From the NCBI RefSeq assembly GCF_000494755.1, contig NC_022657.1, positions 2,270,001 to 2,334,000 on the forward strand: DNA of 64,000 bases, written 5' to 3'. The DNA is from Amorphoplanes friuliensis DSM 7358 (GTDB lineage Bacteria > Actinomycetota > Actinomycetes > Mycobacteriales > Micromonosporaceae). Both the position numbers and the translations under genes were made by a program. The notes under the pieces were generated by a model. That model saw only the letters and a list, made by a program, of their open reading frames with translations, ran no database searches and was not told the origin of the DNA. Each line of letters opens with the position of its first letter. The stretch's first letter is position 1. This document shows, one piece after another, positions 30,524 to 39,241 of this stretch.

Positions 30524-30793
30524 ATGACGGACACGAAGATTGTCGAGCTGGGCCTGCAGGCGATGACCATCTCCGCCAAGATGTGTGCCCCGGTGCTGAT
30601 CACGGCGCTGCTGATCGGCTTTGCGATCTCGCTGTTCCAGTCCGTCACGCAGATCCAGGAGGCGACGCTGTCCTTCGTCCCGAAGGCGGTGGGCGTCGGC
30701 GCGGCGATCCTGTTCTCGGGCAACTGGATGCTGCACGAGATGGTCACGTACACGACGCAGCTCTTCGAGAACATCCCGTCGCTGCTCGCCTGA
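30524..30793 (+). CDS. fliQ: FliQ family flagellar export protein, isolated copy
   Basis: An 89-residue integral membrane protein matching FliQ, part of the FliPQR core of the flagellar type III export gate. Similarity to textbook FliQ runs end to end: 'ELGLQAMTISAKMCAPVL', 'GFAISLFQSVTQIQEATLSF' (the family signature is SxxQAxTQIxExTLSF), 'VPKAVGVGAAILFSGNWML' and C-terminal 'LFENIPSL'. Two helices. An agaggat site precedes ATG 30524. No fliP, fliR, flhA or flhB is present anywhere in the window, and the gene stands alone between an ECF sigma pair and pgl. Motility of spores is known in Actinoplanes, which fits having the gene. Confidence 0.88.
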   Translation: MTDTKIVELGLQAMTISAKMCAPVLITALLIGFAISLFQSVTQIQEATLSFVPKAVGVGAAILFSGNWMLHEMVTYTTQLFENIPSLLA

Positions 30794-30808
30794 GCCACCG
30801 GAAACGAC

Positions 30809-30841
30809 AAAAGGGCCGCCCCTCGGGGCGGCCCTTTTTTG
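30809..30841. terminator. Bidirectional terminator between fliQ and pgl
   Basis: aagggccgcccc with its complement ggggcggccctt, a three-base loop, followed by TTTTTT and preceded by AAAA. Good for both convergent genes. Confidence 0.9.
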
Positions 30842-30847
30842 TCTGCG

Positions 30848-31597
30848 TCAGCGGCTCAGGTCAGCCGCCGCGGCGGTGTCCAGCAGGAACAGCGTCTTGG
30901 ACGTGCCGGTCGCGCTCGCCGCCGGCACCGGGTCGGCGCCGCCCTCGATCGCCGTACGGACCGCCGCGGCCTTGTCCGGCCCGGCCGCGATCAGCCAGAC
31001 CTCGTCGGCCGTGCGGATCGTCGGCATGGTCAGCGTCACGCGTGTCGGCGGGGGCTTCGGGCTGTCGTGGACGGCTGCGGTCGTACCCGTCTCGGACAGG
31101 CCGGGGTGACCCGGGAAGAGCGACGCCACGTGCCCGTCCTCGCCGACACCGAGCATCAGCACATCGAAAGGCGGGAGCTCCGAGCCGTCCGGCCGGGCCG
31201 CCGCGGCCAGCTCACGGGCGTAACGGGCCGCGGCCGCCTTCGCGTCGTCGCCGTCCGGGCCGTCGGAGGGCGGCATGGCGTGCACCTGGGCCGGGTCCAG
31301 GGGCAGGGAGTCCAGCAACGCCTCGCGGGCCTGGGTCTCGTTGCGGTCCGGGTCGCCGGACGGGAGGAAACGCTCGTCGCCCCACCACAGGTCGACCCGC
31401 GACCAGTCGACCGCGGCCGAGGCGGGGAGCTCCTTGACCGCGCGCAGCACCTTGGCCGCGACCCGGCCGCCGGTGAGCACGATGCTCGCCCAGCCGCGTG
31501 TCGCCTGCGCGTCGATGATCTTGATGACCAGGCGGGCCGACACGGCCGACGCCAGCACGTCGGCGTCGGGAACCACCACCACAACGGTCTCGCTCAT
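30848..31597 (-). CDS. pgl: 6-phosphogluconolactonase
   Basis: A 249-residue DevB/Pgl-type lactonase, second step of the oxidative pentose phosphate pathway. Seen: 'ASIVLTGGRVAAKVL', 'VDLWWGDERFLPSGDPDRNE' and 'LMLGVGEDGHVASLFPGHP', the three family motifs (the loop GExGHxASLFP contains active-site His). ATG 31597 has gaggggt nine bases upstream. Downstream of opcA in the zwf-opcA-pgl order that is standard in actinobacteria. Confidence 0.95.
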   Translation of the reverse strand: MSETVVVVVPDADVLASAVSARLVIKIIDAQATRGWASIVLTGGRVAAKVLRAVKELPASAAVDWSRVDLWWGDERFLPSGDPDRNETQAREALLDSLPLDPAQVHAMPPSDGPDGDDAKAAAARYARELAAAARPDGSELPPFDVLMLGVGEDGHVASLFPGHPGLSETGTTAAVHDSPKPPPTRVTLTMPTIRTADEVWLIAAGPDKAAAVRTAIEGGADPVPAASATGTSKTLFLLDTAAAADLSR

Positions 31598-31625
31598 GGG
31601 ACCCCTCGTCATTCGGCAACTCGCT

Positions 31626-31666
31626 AGCAAAAGGGGCCGCCCGCCGGAAAGGCGGAACGGCCCCGT
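31626..31666 (-). terminator. Terminator-like hairpin between opcA and pgl
   Basis: On the minus strand, ggggccg...cggcccc closes a stem with an inner ccgcctttccggcgg hairpin, followed by TTTTG. It may reduce read-through from opcA into pgl. Confidence 0.55.
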
Positions 31667-31679
31667 CGATCTTAGAAGA

Positions 31680-32696
31680 TCAGGCTGCGGACCCACCGGG
31701 CCCGGCGTACGCACCGGCGGCGTCACCCGCGCGCGCGGCCAGAGCCGGGTCCTTCCAGACGTGGACGCGCATCGCCGGCTTGCTGTCCAGGCCCGCGACA
31801 CCGGCCATGGCGCCCAGAGCCTCGCCGTAGATCTGGTCGGCGTCGAGGCGGCGCAGCTCCTCGGCCAGCTCGTCACCGACGGTCCGCCGCGGGAGCGGCA
31901 TGTAACGGTCCTCCTGGCCGGTCCGGCTGAACAACGCCGTCCCTTCCTCACGGGTGACCCGCACGCAGTCGCCGTTGGCGCACTTCAGCTCGACCGAACG
32001 CATCAGCGGCGAGCGGTCGGTGTGCTCCCAGTGGGGTTCGATGCCCAGCCGCGACTTCAGCCAGCCCTTCATCAGGGCCGCCGTCGGGTCGTTCAGCGGC
32101 GCCACGATCGTCGCACCGGTGACCCGCTCCTCGGTGGTGTCGAACGCGCCGGCGACGAGCGTGCGCCACAGCGTGATCCGGGTCCAGGTGAGGTCCGTGT
32201 CGCCGGGGGCGTAGTCACGGGCCCGCTGGCCCAGCGCCGCGACGGGGTCCGGCGCCAGCTTGCAGTCGGTGATGCGCCGGTCGGCGACCACACCGAGGAA
32301 GTCGTTGGCGATGACGTCCGGCGGCTCGCTGTGCCACCACGTCACCACCGGGACGTCCGGGGCGAGCAGCGGCATGACGACCGACTCGGCGTGCAGGGCC
32401 AGGCGGCCGTACATGCGCATCACGACGGCCTCGGCCGGGCCGAGCCGGCCACCGACGACGATCTCCGCGTCGAGCCGGCTGCGGCCCTCGAGGTCCGAGC
32501 GGACCACGATGAGCAGGCGGCACGGGTGCGCCGACGCCGCGATGGTCGCCGCGGCCTCCGCCTCGCGGACCTTCTTCTCCTCCACGACGGCGACCAGCGT
32601 CAGGGCGAGGCCACTGGCCACACCGCCCGCGCTGCGCCGCTCGGCCGCGAGCGCCTTGACGACCTCGTTGCCGGTGGTGTCCCAAAGACCGATCAT
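31680..32696 (-). CDS. opcA: Glucose-6-phosphate dehydrogenase assembly protein OpcA
   Basis: A 338-residue OpcA protein, needed for redox-dependent activation/assembly of glucose-6-phosphate dehydrogenase in cyanobacteria and found beside zwf in actinobacteria. Seen: N-terminal 'MIGLWDTTGNEVVKALAAER', 'PCRLLIVVRSDLEGRSRLDA', 'VVTWWHSEPPDV', and a C-terminal domain ending in the variable 'MRVHVWKDPAL' tail. Its ATG (first base 32696) overlaps the zwf stop by four bases, so translation is coupled. Confidence 0.94.
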   Translation of the reverse strand: MIGLWDTTGNEVVKALAAERRSAGGVASGLALTLVAVVEEKKVREAEAAATIAASAHPCRLLIVVRSDLEGRSRLDAEIVVGGRLGPAEAVVMRMYGRLALHAESVVMPLLAPDVPVVTWWHSEPPDVIANDFLGVVADRRITDCKLAPDPVAALGQRARDYAPGDTDLTWTRITLWRTLVAGAFDTTEERVTGATIVAPLNDPTAALMKGWLKSRLGIEPHWEHTDRSPLMRSVELKCANGDCVRVTREEGTALFSRTGQEDRYMPLPRRTVGDELAEELRRLDADQIYGEALGAMAGVAGLDSKPAMRVHVWKDPALAARAGDAAGAYAGPGGSAA

Positions 32697-34219
32697 GCTC
32701 GCCTCCACGCGCGGCCCTCGCGGGCCAGCATCTCGTCCGACGCCCGCGGGCCCCACTCGCCCGAACGGTACGGCTCGGGCTTGGTGCCCGCCCACGCCGC
32801 CTCGAGCGGGTCGATGACCTTCCAGCTCTGCTCGATCTCGGCCGCGTCCGGGAACAGGGTCCGGTCGCCGACCAGCACGTCGAGCACGAGGCGTTCGTAC
32901 GCCTCGGGGCTGGACTCGGTGAACGCCTCGCCGTACTGGAAGTCCATCGCGATGTCGCGGACCTCCATCGTGGTGCCCGGCACCTTGGAACCGAACTTCA
33001 GCACCACACCCTCGTCGGGCTGCACCCGGATGACCAGCTGGTTGTTGCCGAGCATCTCGATGTCGGCCGGGTCGAACGGCAGGTGCGGCGCCTTCTTGAA
33101 CATGATGGCGATCTCGGTGACCCGCCGGGGCATCCGCTTGCCGACGCGGACGAAGAACGGCACCTCGGCCCAGCGCCTGTTCTGGATGCCGAGGCGCACC
33201 GCCGCGTAGGTCTCCGTCGTGGAGTCCTCGGGGACGCCCTTCTCCTCCAGGTAACCGACGGCACGCTCACCGGCGACCCAGCCCGGCAGGTACTGCCCGC
33301 GGACCGAGCCCTTGGCGATGTCACGGGGCAGGCTGATGGCCTTGAGGACCTTCAGCTTCTCCGCGCGTACGTCGTTGGGGTCGAAGCTCGTGGGCTCTTC
33401 CATGCCGACCAGCGCGAGGAGCTGCAGCAGGTGGTTCTGCAGCACGTCGCGGGCGGCGCCGGAGGCGTCGTAGAACGCGGCCCGGGTGCCGATGCCGACG
33501 TCCTCGGCCATGGTGATCTGCACGGAGTCGACGTATTTGGAGTTCCACACCGGCTCGAACAGGTTGTTCGCGAAGCGCAGCGCCAGGATGTTCTGGACCG
33601 TCTCCTTGCCGAGGTAGTGGTCGATCCGGAAGACGTCCTCCGGCGTGAAGACCTCGTCGACGAGCTGGTTGAGCGACATCGCCGACTGCAGGTCGTTGCC
33701 GAACGGCTTCTCGACCACGACCCGGCGCCAGCCACCCGACTTGGCGTTGTCGGCCATCCCGGTGCGGGCGAGCTGGTTGAGTACCAGCGGGAACGCGGCC
33801 GGCGGGATGGAGAAGTAGAAGGCGGCGTTGCCGGCGATGCCGTTGCGCTCGCGCAACTCGTCCAAGGTGGTCGCCAGGTGGTCGAACGCGGCGTCGTCGT
33901 CGAACGAGCCGGGCACGAACTGGAACTGGCTCGCGAGCCGGGTCCAGACGTCCTCACGCCACGGTGTCCGGGCACCCTTCTTGGCGGCCTCGTAGGCCAG
34001 CGACTCGAAGTCACCGTCGCCCCAGTCGCGGCGGGCGAAGCCCAGCACGACAAATCCGGGAGGCAGCAGACCCCGGTTCGCAAGGTCGTAGACGGCCGGG
34101 ATGAGCTTCTTTCGAGACAGGTCGCCCGTGACTCCGAAGATCACCAGAGCGCAGGGCTCGGGGATCCGGGGAAGCCGTCGGTCCTGTGCTGTGCGCAGCG
34201 GATTACCCACGTGTTCCAT
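32693..34219 (-). CDS. zwf: Glucose-6-phosphate 1-dehydrogenase
   Basis: A 508-residue enzyme making 6-phosphogluconolactone and NADPH, entry to the pentose phosphate pathway. NADP-binding 'LVIFGVTGDLSRKKLIPAVY' near residue 28, active site 'FRIDHYLGKETVQNILALRF' (His and Lys), substrate region 'RRVVVEKPFGND'. Normal length. I place the start at ATG 34219 ('MEHVGNPLRTAQD'); an in-frame extension to 34486 runs through the pgi end region with no family similarity. Confidence 0.97.
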   Translation of the reverse strand: MEHVGNPLRTAQDRRLPRIPEPCALVIFGVTGDLSRKKLIPAVYDLANRGLLPPGFVVLGFARRDWGDGDFESLAYEAAKKGARTPWREDVWTRLASQFQFVPGSFDDDAAFDHLATTLDELRERNGIAGNAAFYFSIPPAAFPLVLNQLARTGMADNAKSGGWRRVVVEKPFGNDLQSAMSLNQLVDEVFTPEDVFRIDHYLGKETVQNILALRFANNLFEPVWNSKYVDSVQITMAEDVGIGTRAAFYDASGAARDVLQNHLLQLLALVGMEEPTSFDPNDVRAEKLKVLKAISLPRDIAKGSVRGQYLPGWVAGERAVGYLEEKGVPEDSTTETYAAVRLGIQNRRWAEVPFFVRVGKRMPRRVTEIAIMFKKAPHLPFDPADIEMLGNNQLVIRVQPDEGVVLKFGSKVPGTTMEVRDIAMDFQYGEAFTESSPEAYERLVLDVLVGDRTLFPDAAEIEQSWKVIDPLEAAWAGTKPEPYRSGEWGPRASDEMLAREGRAWRRA

Positions 34220-34260
34220 CCTGCCAGCTTTTTGTGGTCCCGCAGGGTTACGGGCAAGGG

Positions 34261-35706
34261 TCAGTGCCGCAACATCTCTGCCGCGGCGAGGAGTTGGCGT
34301 ACACCTTCGGTCCGGTCGGTCAGATGCAGGCGCAGCAGCGGGCGGCCGCAGCGCGTCAGGGTGTGCCGGTCGGCCGCGGCGCGGGCCGCCTGCCGGCCGC
34401 CGAGTGTCTCCGGCCCTCCCGGCACCGGCACGTCGCCGGTCACCGCGCCGGTGATCTGCAGAAACGAGCCGTGCTGGGGGCCGCACCGGGGATACTGCCC
34501 CCAGCCGAACGCGACCGGACGGCCGCAGGCGGCGGCCAGCAGCGGCCTGATCCGGGCCACGGCGGCGTCGCCGTCACGGTCCAGGAAGGCCTGTACGGCG
34601 AGATGATCGTCCACTCCGGCGAGCAGCTCGCGCAGGGCTTCGGCAAGATTGCCCGCGGCGCCAGTGGTGAAGATCTCCACCGTGCCGTCGGTGAAGGACG
34701 GTGTTGCGGGGTCGTCGAAGGCCGGCTCACCGGGGTACGAGCGGAACGGATCGACTCCGCGGACGTGGGCGGCGAGCGCTGCGGCGTACGGCCAGGCGAG
34801 GAAGTGCGCCCCCAGCGGCCCGTTGACGGCCAGGTCCGGACGCAACGGCCCGCCCGCGACCGCCGCCGGTGGGAGACTGCCGCCGTACGAGATGGTCAAG
34901 ACGTCCTCGTGCCGCTCACCCGGCGGCTCCACGACCAGGGTGAGCACCCCGAGGGCGTCGGTGAGCAGGGGAGCGACCCAGTCGCCGACGCTCTCCAGGC
35001 TGGACCCGTCGGCGACCAGCATGATCTGCCGCGCACCGGCCAGGGCCAGGCCGAGCGCCATGGCGGGGTTGTCCTCGTCGGCCGCCAGCGACGGGGCGAA
35101 GAGCTCGGCCTCGTCGATCAGCTCGGCGACGTCGGCGCCCGCGAAGGCGAGCGCGGTGAGCGCCCCGGAGTCACCGGGAACGGCGAGCGCCCCGGGGATC
35201 TCGGTGTCGGTCAGGGTCACGAAGTGCCGGCCCGCCTCGGCCGGTGACAGCCCGAGGTCCAGGTAGGCCTGCCGGAGCACGGGGTGGAGGCTGTCGTCGC
35301 GCAGCACGATCAGCGTGCGGCGCAGCCGTGCAGCGTCGTCGATCAGCGCGCGGACCCGGTGGGGGTCGGCGTCGTCCAGCACGGTCAGGCGCAGGCCCAG
35401 AGTGCGGGCGGCGACCTCGGCCGTCCCTCCGGGACCGGCCAGCACGACCTCGGTGAGATCGCCGAGCTCCTCGTGCAGCTCGGCGATCAGGGGCAGCAGC
35501 TCGAGGCCGTGCCGGTGGTCGTCCAGAAAGGCGAGGCGTTCCTTCGCGCCCGCCTCGGCCGCCGGGCCCCACAGTGTGGGGTCCTTGCTGGCCAGCAGGC
35601 CCGGGATGCCCCGGGCGACCAGCTCGCGGCGGGAAGCCGCCGGGGAACCGCCGAAAACGGCGAACCCCGCGGCGGCCTCCACGCCTGCGAGCAGGTCGTC
35701 GGTCAT
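34261..35706 (-). CDS. Glucose-6-phosphate isomerase-like protein, active site apparently lost
   Basis: A 481-residue protein in the place where actinobacterial pentose phosphate operons carry pgi. Overall similarity remains: 'EVVLAGPGGTAEVAARTLG' for the first SIS-domain loop, 'SLAADEDNPAMALGLAL', 'GPLGAHFLAWPYAAALAAHV' and C-terminal 'SFLQITGAVTGDVPVPGGPE'. But the phosphate-binding 'SSKSGGTxET' loop is replaced by 'VLRDDSLHPVLRQAY', the 'GGRYSALSAFG' stretch is reduced to 'GDSGALTALAF', and the 'STGQLHKGGP' catalytic segment reads 'GWGQYPRCGPQHG' (Lys to Arg, His to Pro). It is probably a non-catalytic homologue. Overlaps the tal stop by one base. Confidence 0.75.
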   Translation of the reverse strand: MTDDLLAGVEAAAGFAVFGGSPAASRRELVARGIPGLLASKDPTLWGPAAEAGAKERLAFLDDHRHGLELLPLIAELHEELGDLTEVVLAGPGGTAEVAARTLGLRLTVLDDADPHRVRALIDDAARLRRTLIVLRDDSLHPVLRQAYLDLGLSPAEAGRHFVTLTDTEIPGALAVPGDSGALTALAFAGADVAELIDEAELFAPSLAADEDNPAMALGLALAGARQIMLVADGSSLESVGDWVAPLLTDALGVLTLVVEPPGERHEDVLTISYGGSLPPAAVAGGPLRPDLAVNGPLGAHFLAWPYAAALAAHVRGVDPFRSYPGEPAFDDPATPSFTDGTVEIFTTGAAGNLAEALRELLAGVDDHLAVQAFLDRDGDAAVARIRPLLAAACGRPVAFGWGQYPRCGPQHGSFLQITGAVTGDVPVPGGPETLGGRQAARAAADRHTLTRCGRPLLRLHLTDRTEGVRQLLAAAEMLRH

Positions 35707-36845
35707 TACTTCGCGGCGTCGCTCGGGTTGCCCGAGCCCTTGGCCGCGGCCTTGAGCGACTTCTTGACGTCCTCGAGGAGCTCGGCCCAGCTGGCCTCGA
35801 ACTTCTCGACACCCTCGTCCTCGAGCACCTTGAACACGTCGGTCAGGTCGACACCGATCGCGGCGACGTCGTCCATGACCTTCTGCGCGGTGGCGTACGA
35901 GCCGGTGACCGTGTCGCCGCGGACCTCACCGTGGTCCTCGAAGGCCTTGATGACCGACTCGGGCATGGTGTTCACCGTGCCGGGAGCGATCAGCTCCTCG
36001 ACGTAGATGGTGTCCTTGTAGTCCGGGTTCTTGGTGCCGGTCGAGGCCCAGAGCGGCCGCTGCGGCTTCGCGCCGGCGGCGGCCAGCGCCTTCCAGCGGT
36101 CGGAGGCGAAGACCTCCTCGTACGCCTGGTACGCCAGCTGGGCGTTGGCCACGGCGGCCTTGCCCTTGAGCGCCTTGGCCTCGTCGGAGCCGATCTTGTC
36201 GAGCCGCTTGTCGATCTCGGAGTCGACGCGCGACACGAAGAACGAGGCGACCGAGCCGATCTTGGTCAGGTCGTGGCCGTTGGCCTTGGCCTGCTCGACA
36301 CCGTCCAGGAACGCGTCCATGACAGCCCGGTAGCGCTCCAGCGAGAAGATCAGCGTCACGTTCACGCTGATGCCCGCAGCCAGGGTCGACGTGATCGCCG
36401 CCAGGCCCGCCTCGGTCGCCGGGATCTTGATGTACAGGTTGGGGCGGTCGACGAGCCACCACAGCGTCTTGGCCTCGGACGCGGTCTTCTCGGTCAGGTG
36501 CGCGCTGCGCGGGTCCACCTCGATGGACACGCGGCCGTCGACACCGTCCGACGAGTCGTACGCCGGCTTCATGACGTCGCACGCCCAGCGCACGTCGTAC
36601 GAGGTCAGCAGGCGTACGGCCTCCTCGACCGTCACCTCCTGCGCGGCCAGGTCCTTGAGCTGCTTGTCGTACGCCTCCGCGTCGGCGAGCGCCTTCGCGA
36701 AGATGGAGGGGTTGGTCGTCACGCCGACGACGTGCTGCTCCGTGCGCATCTTGTCGAGCGAACCGGTCTCGAGCCGGACGCGGGAGAGGTCGTCGAGCCA
36801 TACCGCGACACCCGCGGCGGAAAGCTCTGCAAGCCTGTCGGTCAT
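35706..36845 (-). CDS. tal: Transaldolase
   Basis: A 379-residue class I aldolase exchanging three-carbon units between sedoheptulose 7-phosphate and glyceraldehyde 3-phosphate. Schiff-base Lys in '[20 protein letters not shown]', '[20 protein letters not shown]' near residue 40, '[20 protein letters not shown]', and '[20 protein letters not shown]' toward the C-terminus. The long form is normal for actinobacteria. ATG 36845; nine bases after the tkt stop; its stop overlaps the pgi-like start (TAATG). Confidence 0.96.
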   Translation of the reverse strand: MTDRLAELSAAGVAVWLDDLSRVRLETGSLDKMRTEQHVVGVTTNPSIFAKALADAEAYDKQLKDLAAQEVTVEEAVRLLTSYDVRWACDVMKPAYDSSDGVDGRVSIEVDPRSAHLTEKTASEAKTLWWLVDRPNLYIKIPATEAGLAAITSTLAAGISVNVTLIFSLERYRAVMDAFLDGVEQAKANGHDLTKIGSVASFFVSRVDSEIDKRLDKIGSDEAKALKGKAAVANAQLAYQAYEEVFASDRWKALAAAGAKPQRPLWASTGTKNPDYKDTIYVEELIAPGTVNTMPESVIKAFEDHGEVRGDTVTGSYATAQKVMDDVAAIGVDLTDVFKVLEDEGVEKFEASWAELLEDVKKSLKAAAKGSGNPSDAAK

Positions 36846-36854
36846 CGCTACTCC

Positions 36855-38981
36855 TCAGTTTCCGGTCGTGTGACCGGTGATTTCGCCGACCTTGGCGAGG
36901 GCGGCGTTGGCCTTGGCCACCACGTTGTCCGCGGTGAAGCCGAACTGCTCGAAGAGAACCTTGGCGGGCGCGCTGGCGCCGTAGTGCTCGATGCTGACGG
37001 CTTCGCCGGCCTCGCCCAGCAGGCGGTCCCAGCTCATCCGGATGCCGGCCTCGACCGTGACGCGCGCCTTGACGCCGCGCGGCAGCACGGTCTGCTGGTA
37101 GGCGGTGTCCTGCTCGTAGAACCACTCCTGGCAGGGCATGGACACGACGCGGGTCGGGGTGCCCTCCGCCTCGAGGCGCTCCTGCGCGGTGAGGCAGATC
37201 GACAGCTCGGAGCCGGTGCCGATGAGGATCACCTGGGGCTCGCCACCGGTCGCCTCGGAGACGATGTAGCCGCCCTTGAGGGTGCCCTCGGCCGACGCGT
37301 ACTTGGTGCGGTCGATGGTGGGGAGGTTCTGCCGCGAGAGCGCCAGGGCCGCGGGGCGGTCCGTCTTCTCCAGCGCGCCACGCCACGCCCACGCGGTCTC
37401 GTTCGCGTCCGCCGGGCGGATCACGTCGAGGCCGACGATGGCGCGCAGGGCGGACAGCGTCTCGATGGGCTGGTGCGTCGGGCCGTCCTCGCCCAGGCCG
37501 ATCGAGTCGTGCGTCCACACGTACGTGACCGGCAGCTTCATCAGCGCGGACAGCCGGACGGCGCCCCGCATGTAGTCGCTGAAGACCAGGAACGTGCCGC
37601 CGTAGGGGCGGGTGCCACCGTGCGCGACGATGCCGTTGAGGATCGAGCCCATGCCGTGCTCACGGATGCCGAAGTGCAGCGTGCGGCCGTACTCGTGACC
37701 CGGGAACGCCTTGGTGGCGTACTCGCTCGGGATGAACGAGGGCTCGCCCTTCATGGTGGTGTTGTTGCTCTCGGCCAGGTCGGCCGAGCCGCCCCACAGC
37801 TCCGGGAGGACCGGGGCGAGCGCGTCGAGCACCTTGCCGGAGGCGGCGCGGGTGGCGACACCCTTCTCGTCGGCCGGGAACTCCGGCAGCGCCTTGTGCC
37901 AGCCCTCGGGCAGCGTGCGGGTCGACAGCCGGTCGAAGAGGGCCTTGCCCTCGGCGTTGGCGGCGGCCCAGCCCTCGAACGCCTTGCTCCACTCCTCGTG
38001 GGCGGCGCGGCCACGCTGGACGACCTCACGGGTGTGCGCGAGCACGTCCTCGGCGACGTCGAACGTCTTGTTCGGGTCGAAGCCGAGGATCTCCTTGGTC
38101 GCCTTGACCTCGTCGGCACCGAGCGCGGAGCCGTGGATCTTGCCGGTGTTCTGCTTGTTGGGGGCCGGCCAGCCGATGATCGTACGCAGCACGATGAACG
38201 TCGGCTTGTCGGTGACCTCCTGGCCCGCCCTGATCGCGGCGTACAGGGCCTCGACGTCCTCGTGGTACTCCGAGCCCTTCTCCGGGTCGCCCTTGCGCCA
38301 GTCGACGTGGCGAACGTCCCAGCCGTAGGCGGCGTACCGGGCGCCGACGTCCTCGTTCTTGGCGATCCGGGTGTCGTCCTCGATGGAGATCTCGTTGTCG
38401 TCGTAGATCAGCGTGAGGTTGCCGAGCTTCTGCACGCCGGCGATGGCGCTCGACTCGTGGCTCACGCCCTCCTCGATGTCGCCGTCGGAGCACAGCGCGT
38501 AGACGTTGTGGTCGAACAGCGAGTCACCGTCGGCGGTCGGGTCGAACAGACCGCGCTCGCGGCGGGCGGCCATGGCCATGCCGACCGCGTTGCCGATGCC
38601 CTGGCCGAGCGGGCCGGTCGTGACCTCGACGCCGGGGGTGTGGCCGTACTCCGGGTGACCCGGGGTCAGCGAGCCCCACTGGCGCAGCGAGGCCAGGTCG
38701 TCGAGCGCCAGGCCGTACCCGGAGAGGTAGAGCTGGATGTAGAGCGTGAGGCTGGAGTGACCACAGGAGAGGACGAAGCGGTCGCGGCCCGCCCAGAGCG
38801 GATCCGTGGGGTCGTGCCGCATGACGCGGTTGAACAGCAGATATGCGGCAGGCGCGAGGCTCATGGCCGTGCCGGGGTGGCCGTTGCCGGATTTCTCGAC
38901 GGCATCCATGGCGAGCACCCGTACGGTGTCGACCGCCCGTCGGTCGAGGTCGGACCAGTTCAATACGTCTTTGGCAGCCAC
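36855..38981 (-). CDS. tkt: Transketolase
   Basis: A 708-residue thiamine diphosphate enzyme of the non-oxidative pentose phosphate pathway. Seen: 'VEKSGNGHPGTAMSLAPAAY' (His in the active site), TPP-binding 'ALCSDGDIEEGVSHESSAIA', 'WTHDSIGLGEDGPTHQPIET' in the pyrimidine domain and 'GVKARVTVEAGIRMSWDRL' at the C-terminus. GTG 38981 with a GAGGAG eleven bases upstream. First gene of the tkt-tal-pgi-zwf-opcA-pgl operon. TAGGGT near 39029 on the minus strand is a candidate -10. Confidence 0.97.
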   Translation of the reverse strand: MAAKDVLNWSDLDRRAVDTVRVLAMDAVEKSGNGHPGTAMSLAPAAYLLFNRVMRHDPTDPLWAGRDRFVLSCGHSSLTLYIQLYLSGYGLALDDLASLRQWGSLTPGHPEYGHTPGVEVTTGPLGQGIGNAVGMAMAARRERGLFDPTADGDSLFDHNVYALCSDGDIEEGVSHESSAIAGVQKLGNLTLIYDDNEISIEDDTRIAKNEDVGARYAAYGWDVRHVDWRKGDPEKGSEYHEDVEALYAAIRAGQEVTDKPTFIVLRTIIGWPAPNKQNTGKIHGSALGADEVKATKEILGFDPNKTFDVAEDVLAHTREVVQRGRAAHEEWSKAFEGWAAANAEGKALFDRLSTRTLPEGWHKALPEFPADEKGVATRAASGKVLDALAPVLPELWGGSADLAESNNTTMKGEPSFIPSEYATKAFPGHEYGRTLHFGIREHGMGSILNGIVAHGGTRPYGGTFLVFSDYMRGAVRLSALMKLPVTYVWTHDSIGLGEDGPTHQPIETLSALRAIVGLDVIRPADANETAWAWRGALEKTDRPAALALSRQNLPTIDRTKYASAEGTLKGGYIVSEATGGEPQVILIGTGSELSICLTAQERLEAEGTPTRVVSMPCQEWFYEQDTAYQQTVLPRGVKARVTVEAGIRMSWDRLLGEAGEAVSIEHYGASAPAKVLFEQFGFTADNVVAKANAALAKVGEITGHTTGN

Positions 38982-39241
38982 GTCGGTTGTGCTCCTCGGG
39001 CATGGTGTGGGAACCCTTTTGACTTGACCCTATCCATTCGCGGTAAACCCCCGCCGGGGGAACGGCTCAGGCCCATACGCTGAGAGCGGACAGTGAACCG
39101 CCCGGGCTGTGACGCCTTGCACCCCGGACGGGTCGACCGAGGAGCGCCCCGGGCTGCGCGTAGTCTGTCCGAGCGTGCCAGCCGGTTCCTGCCGGCAACG
39201 GCAAGTTCTGCACCCTCGCCGATGCCGGAAGGTGGCTGTCC

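Noticed and set aside
35574..39083. 1169-residue open frame on the + strand
   Set aside because: Antisense of tal and tkt; no recognisable domain, no start signal.
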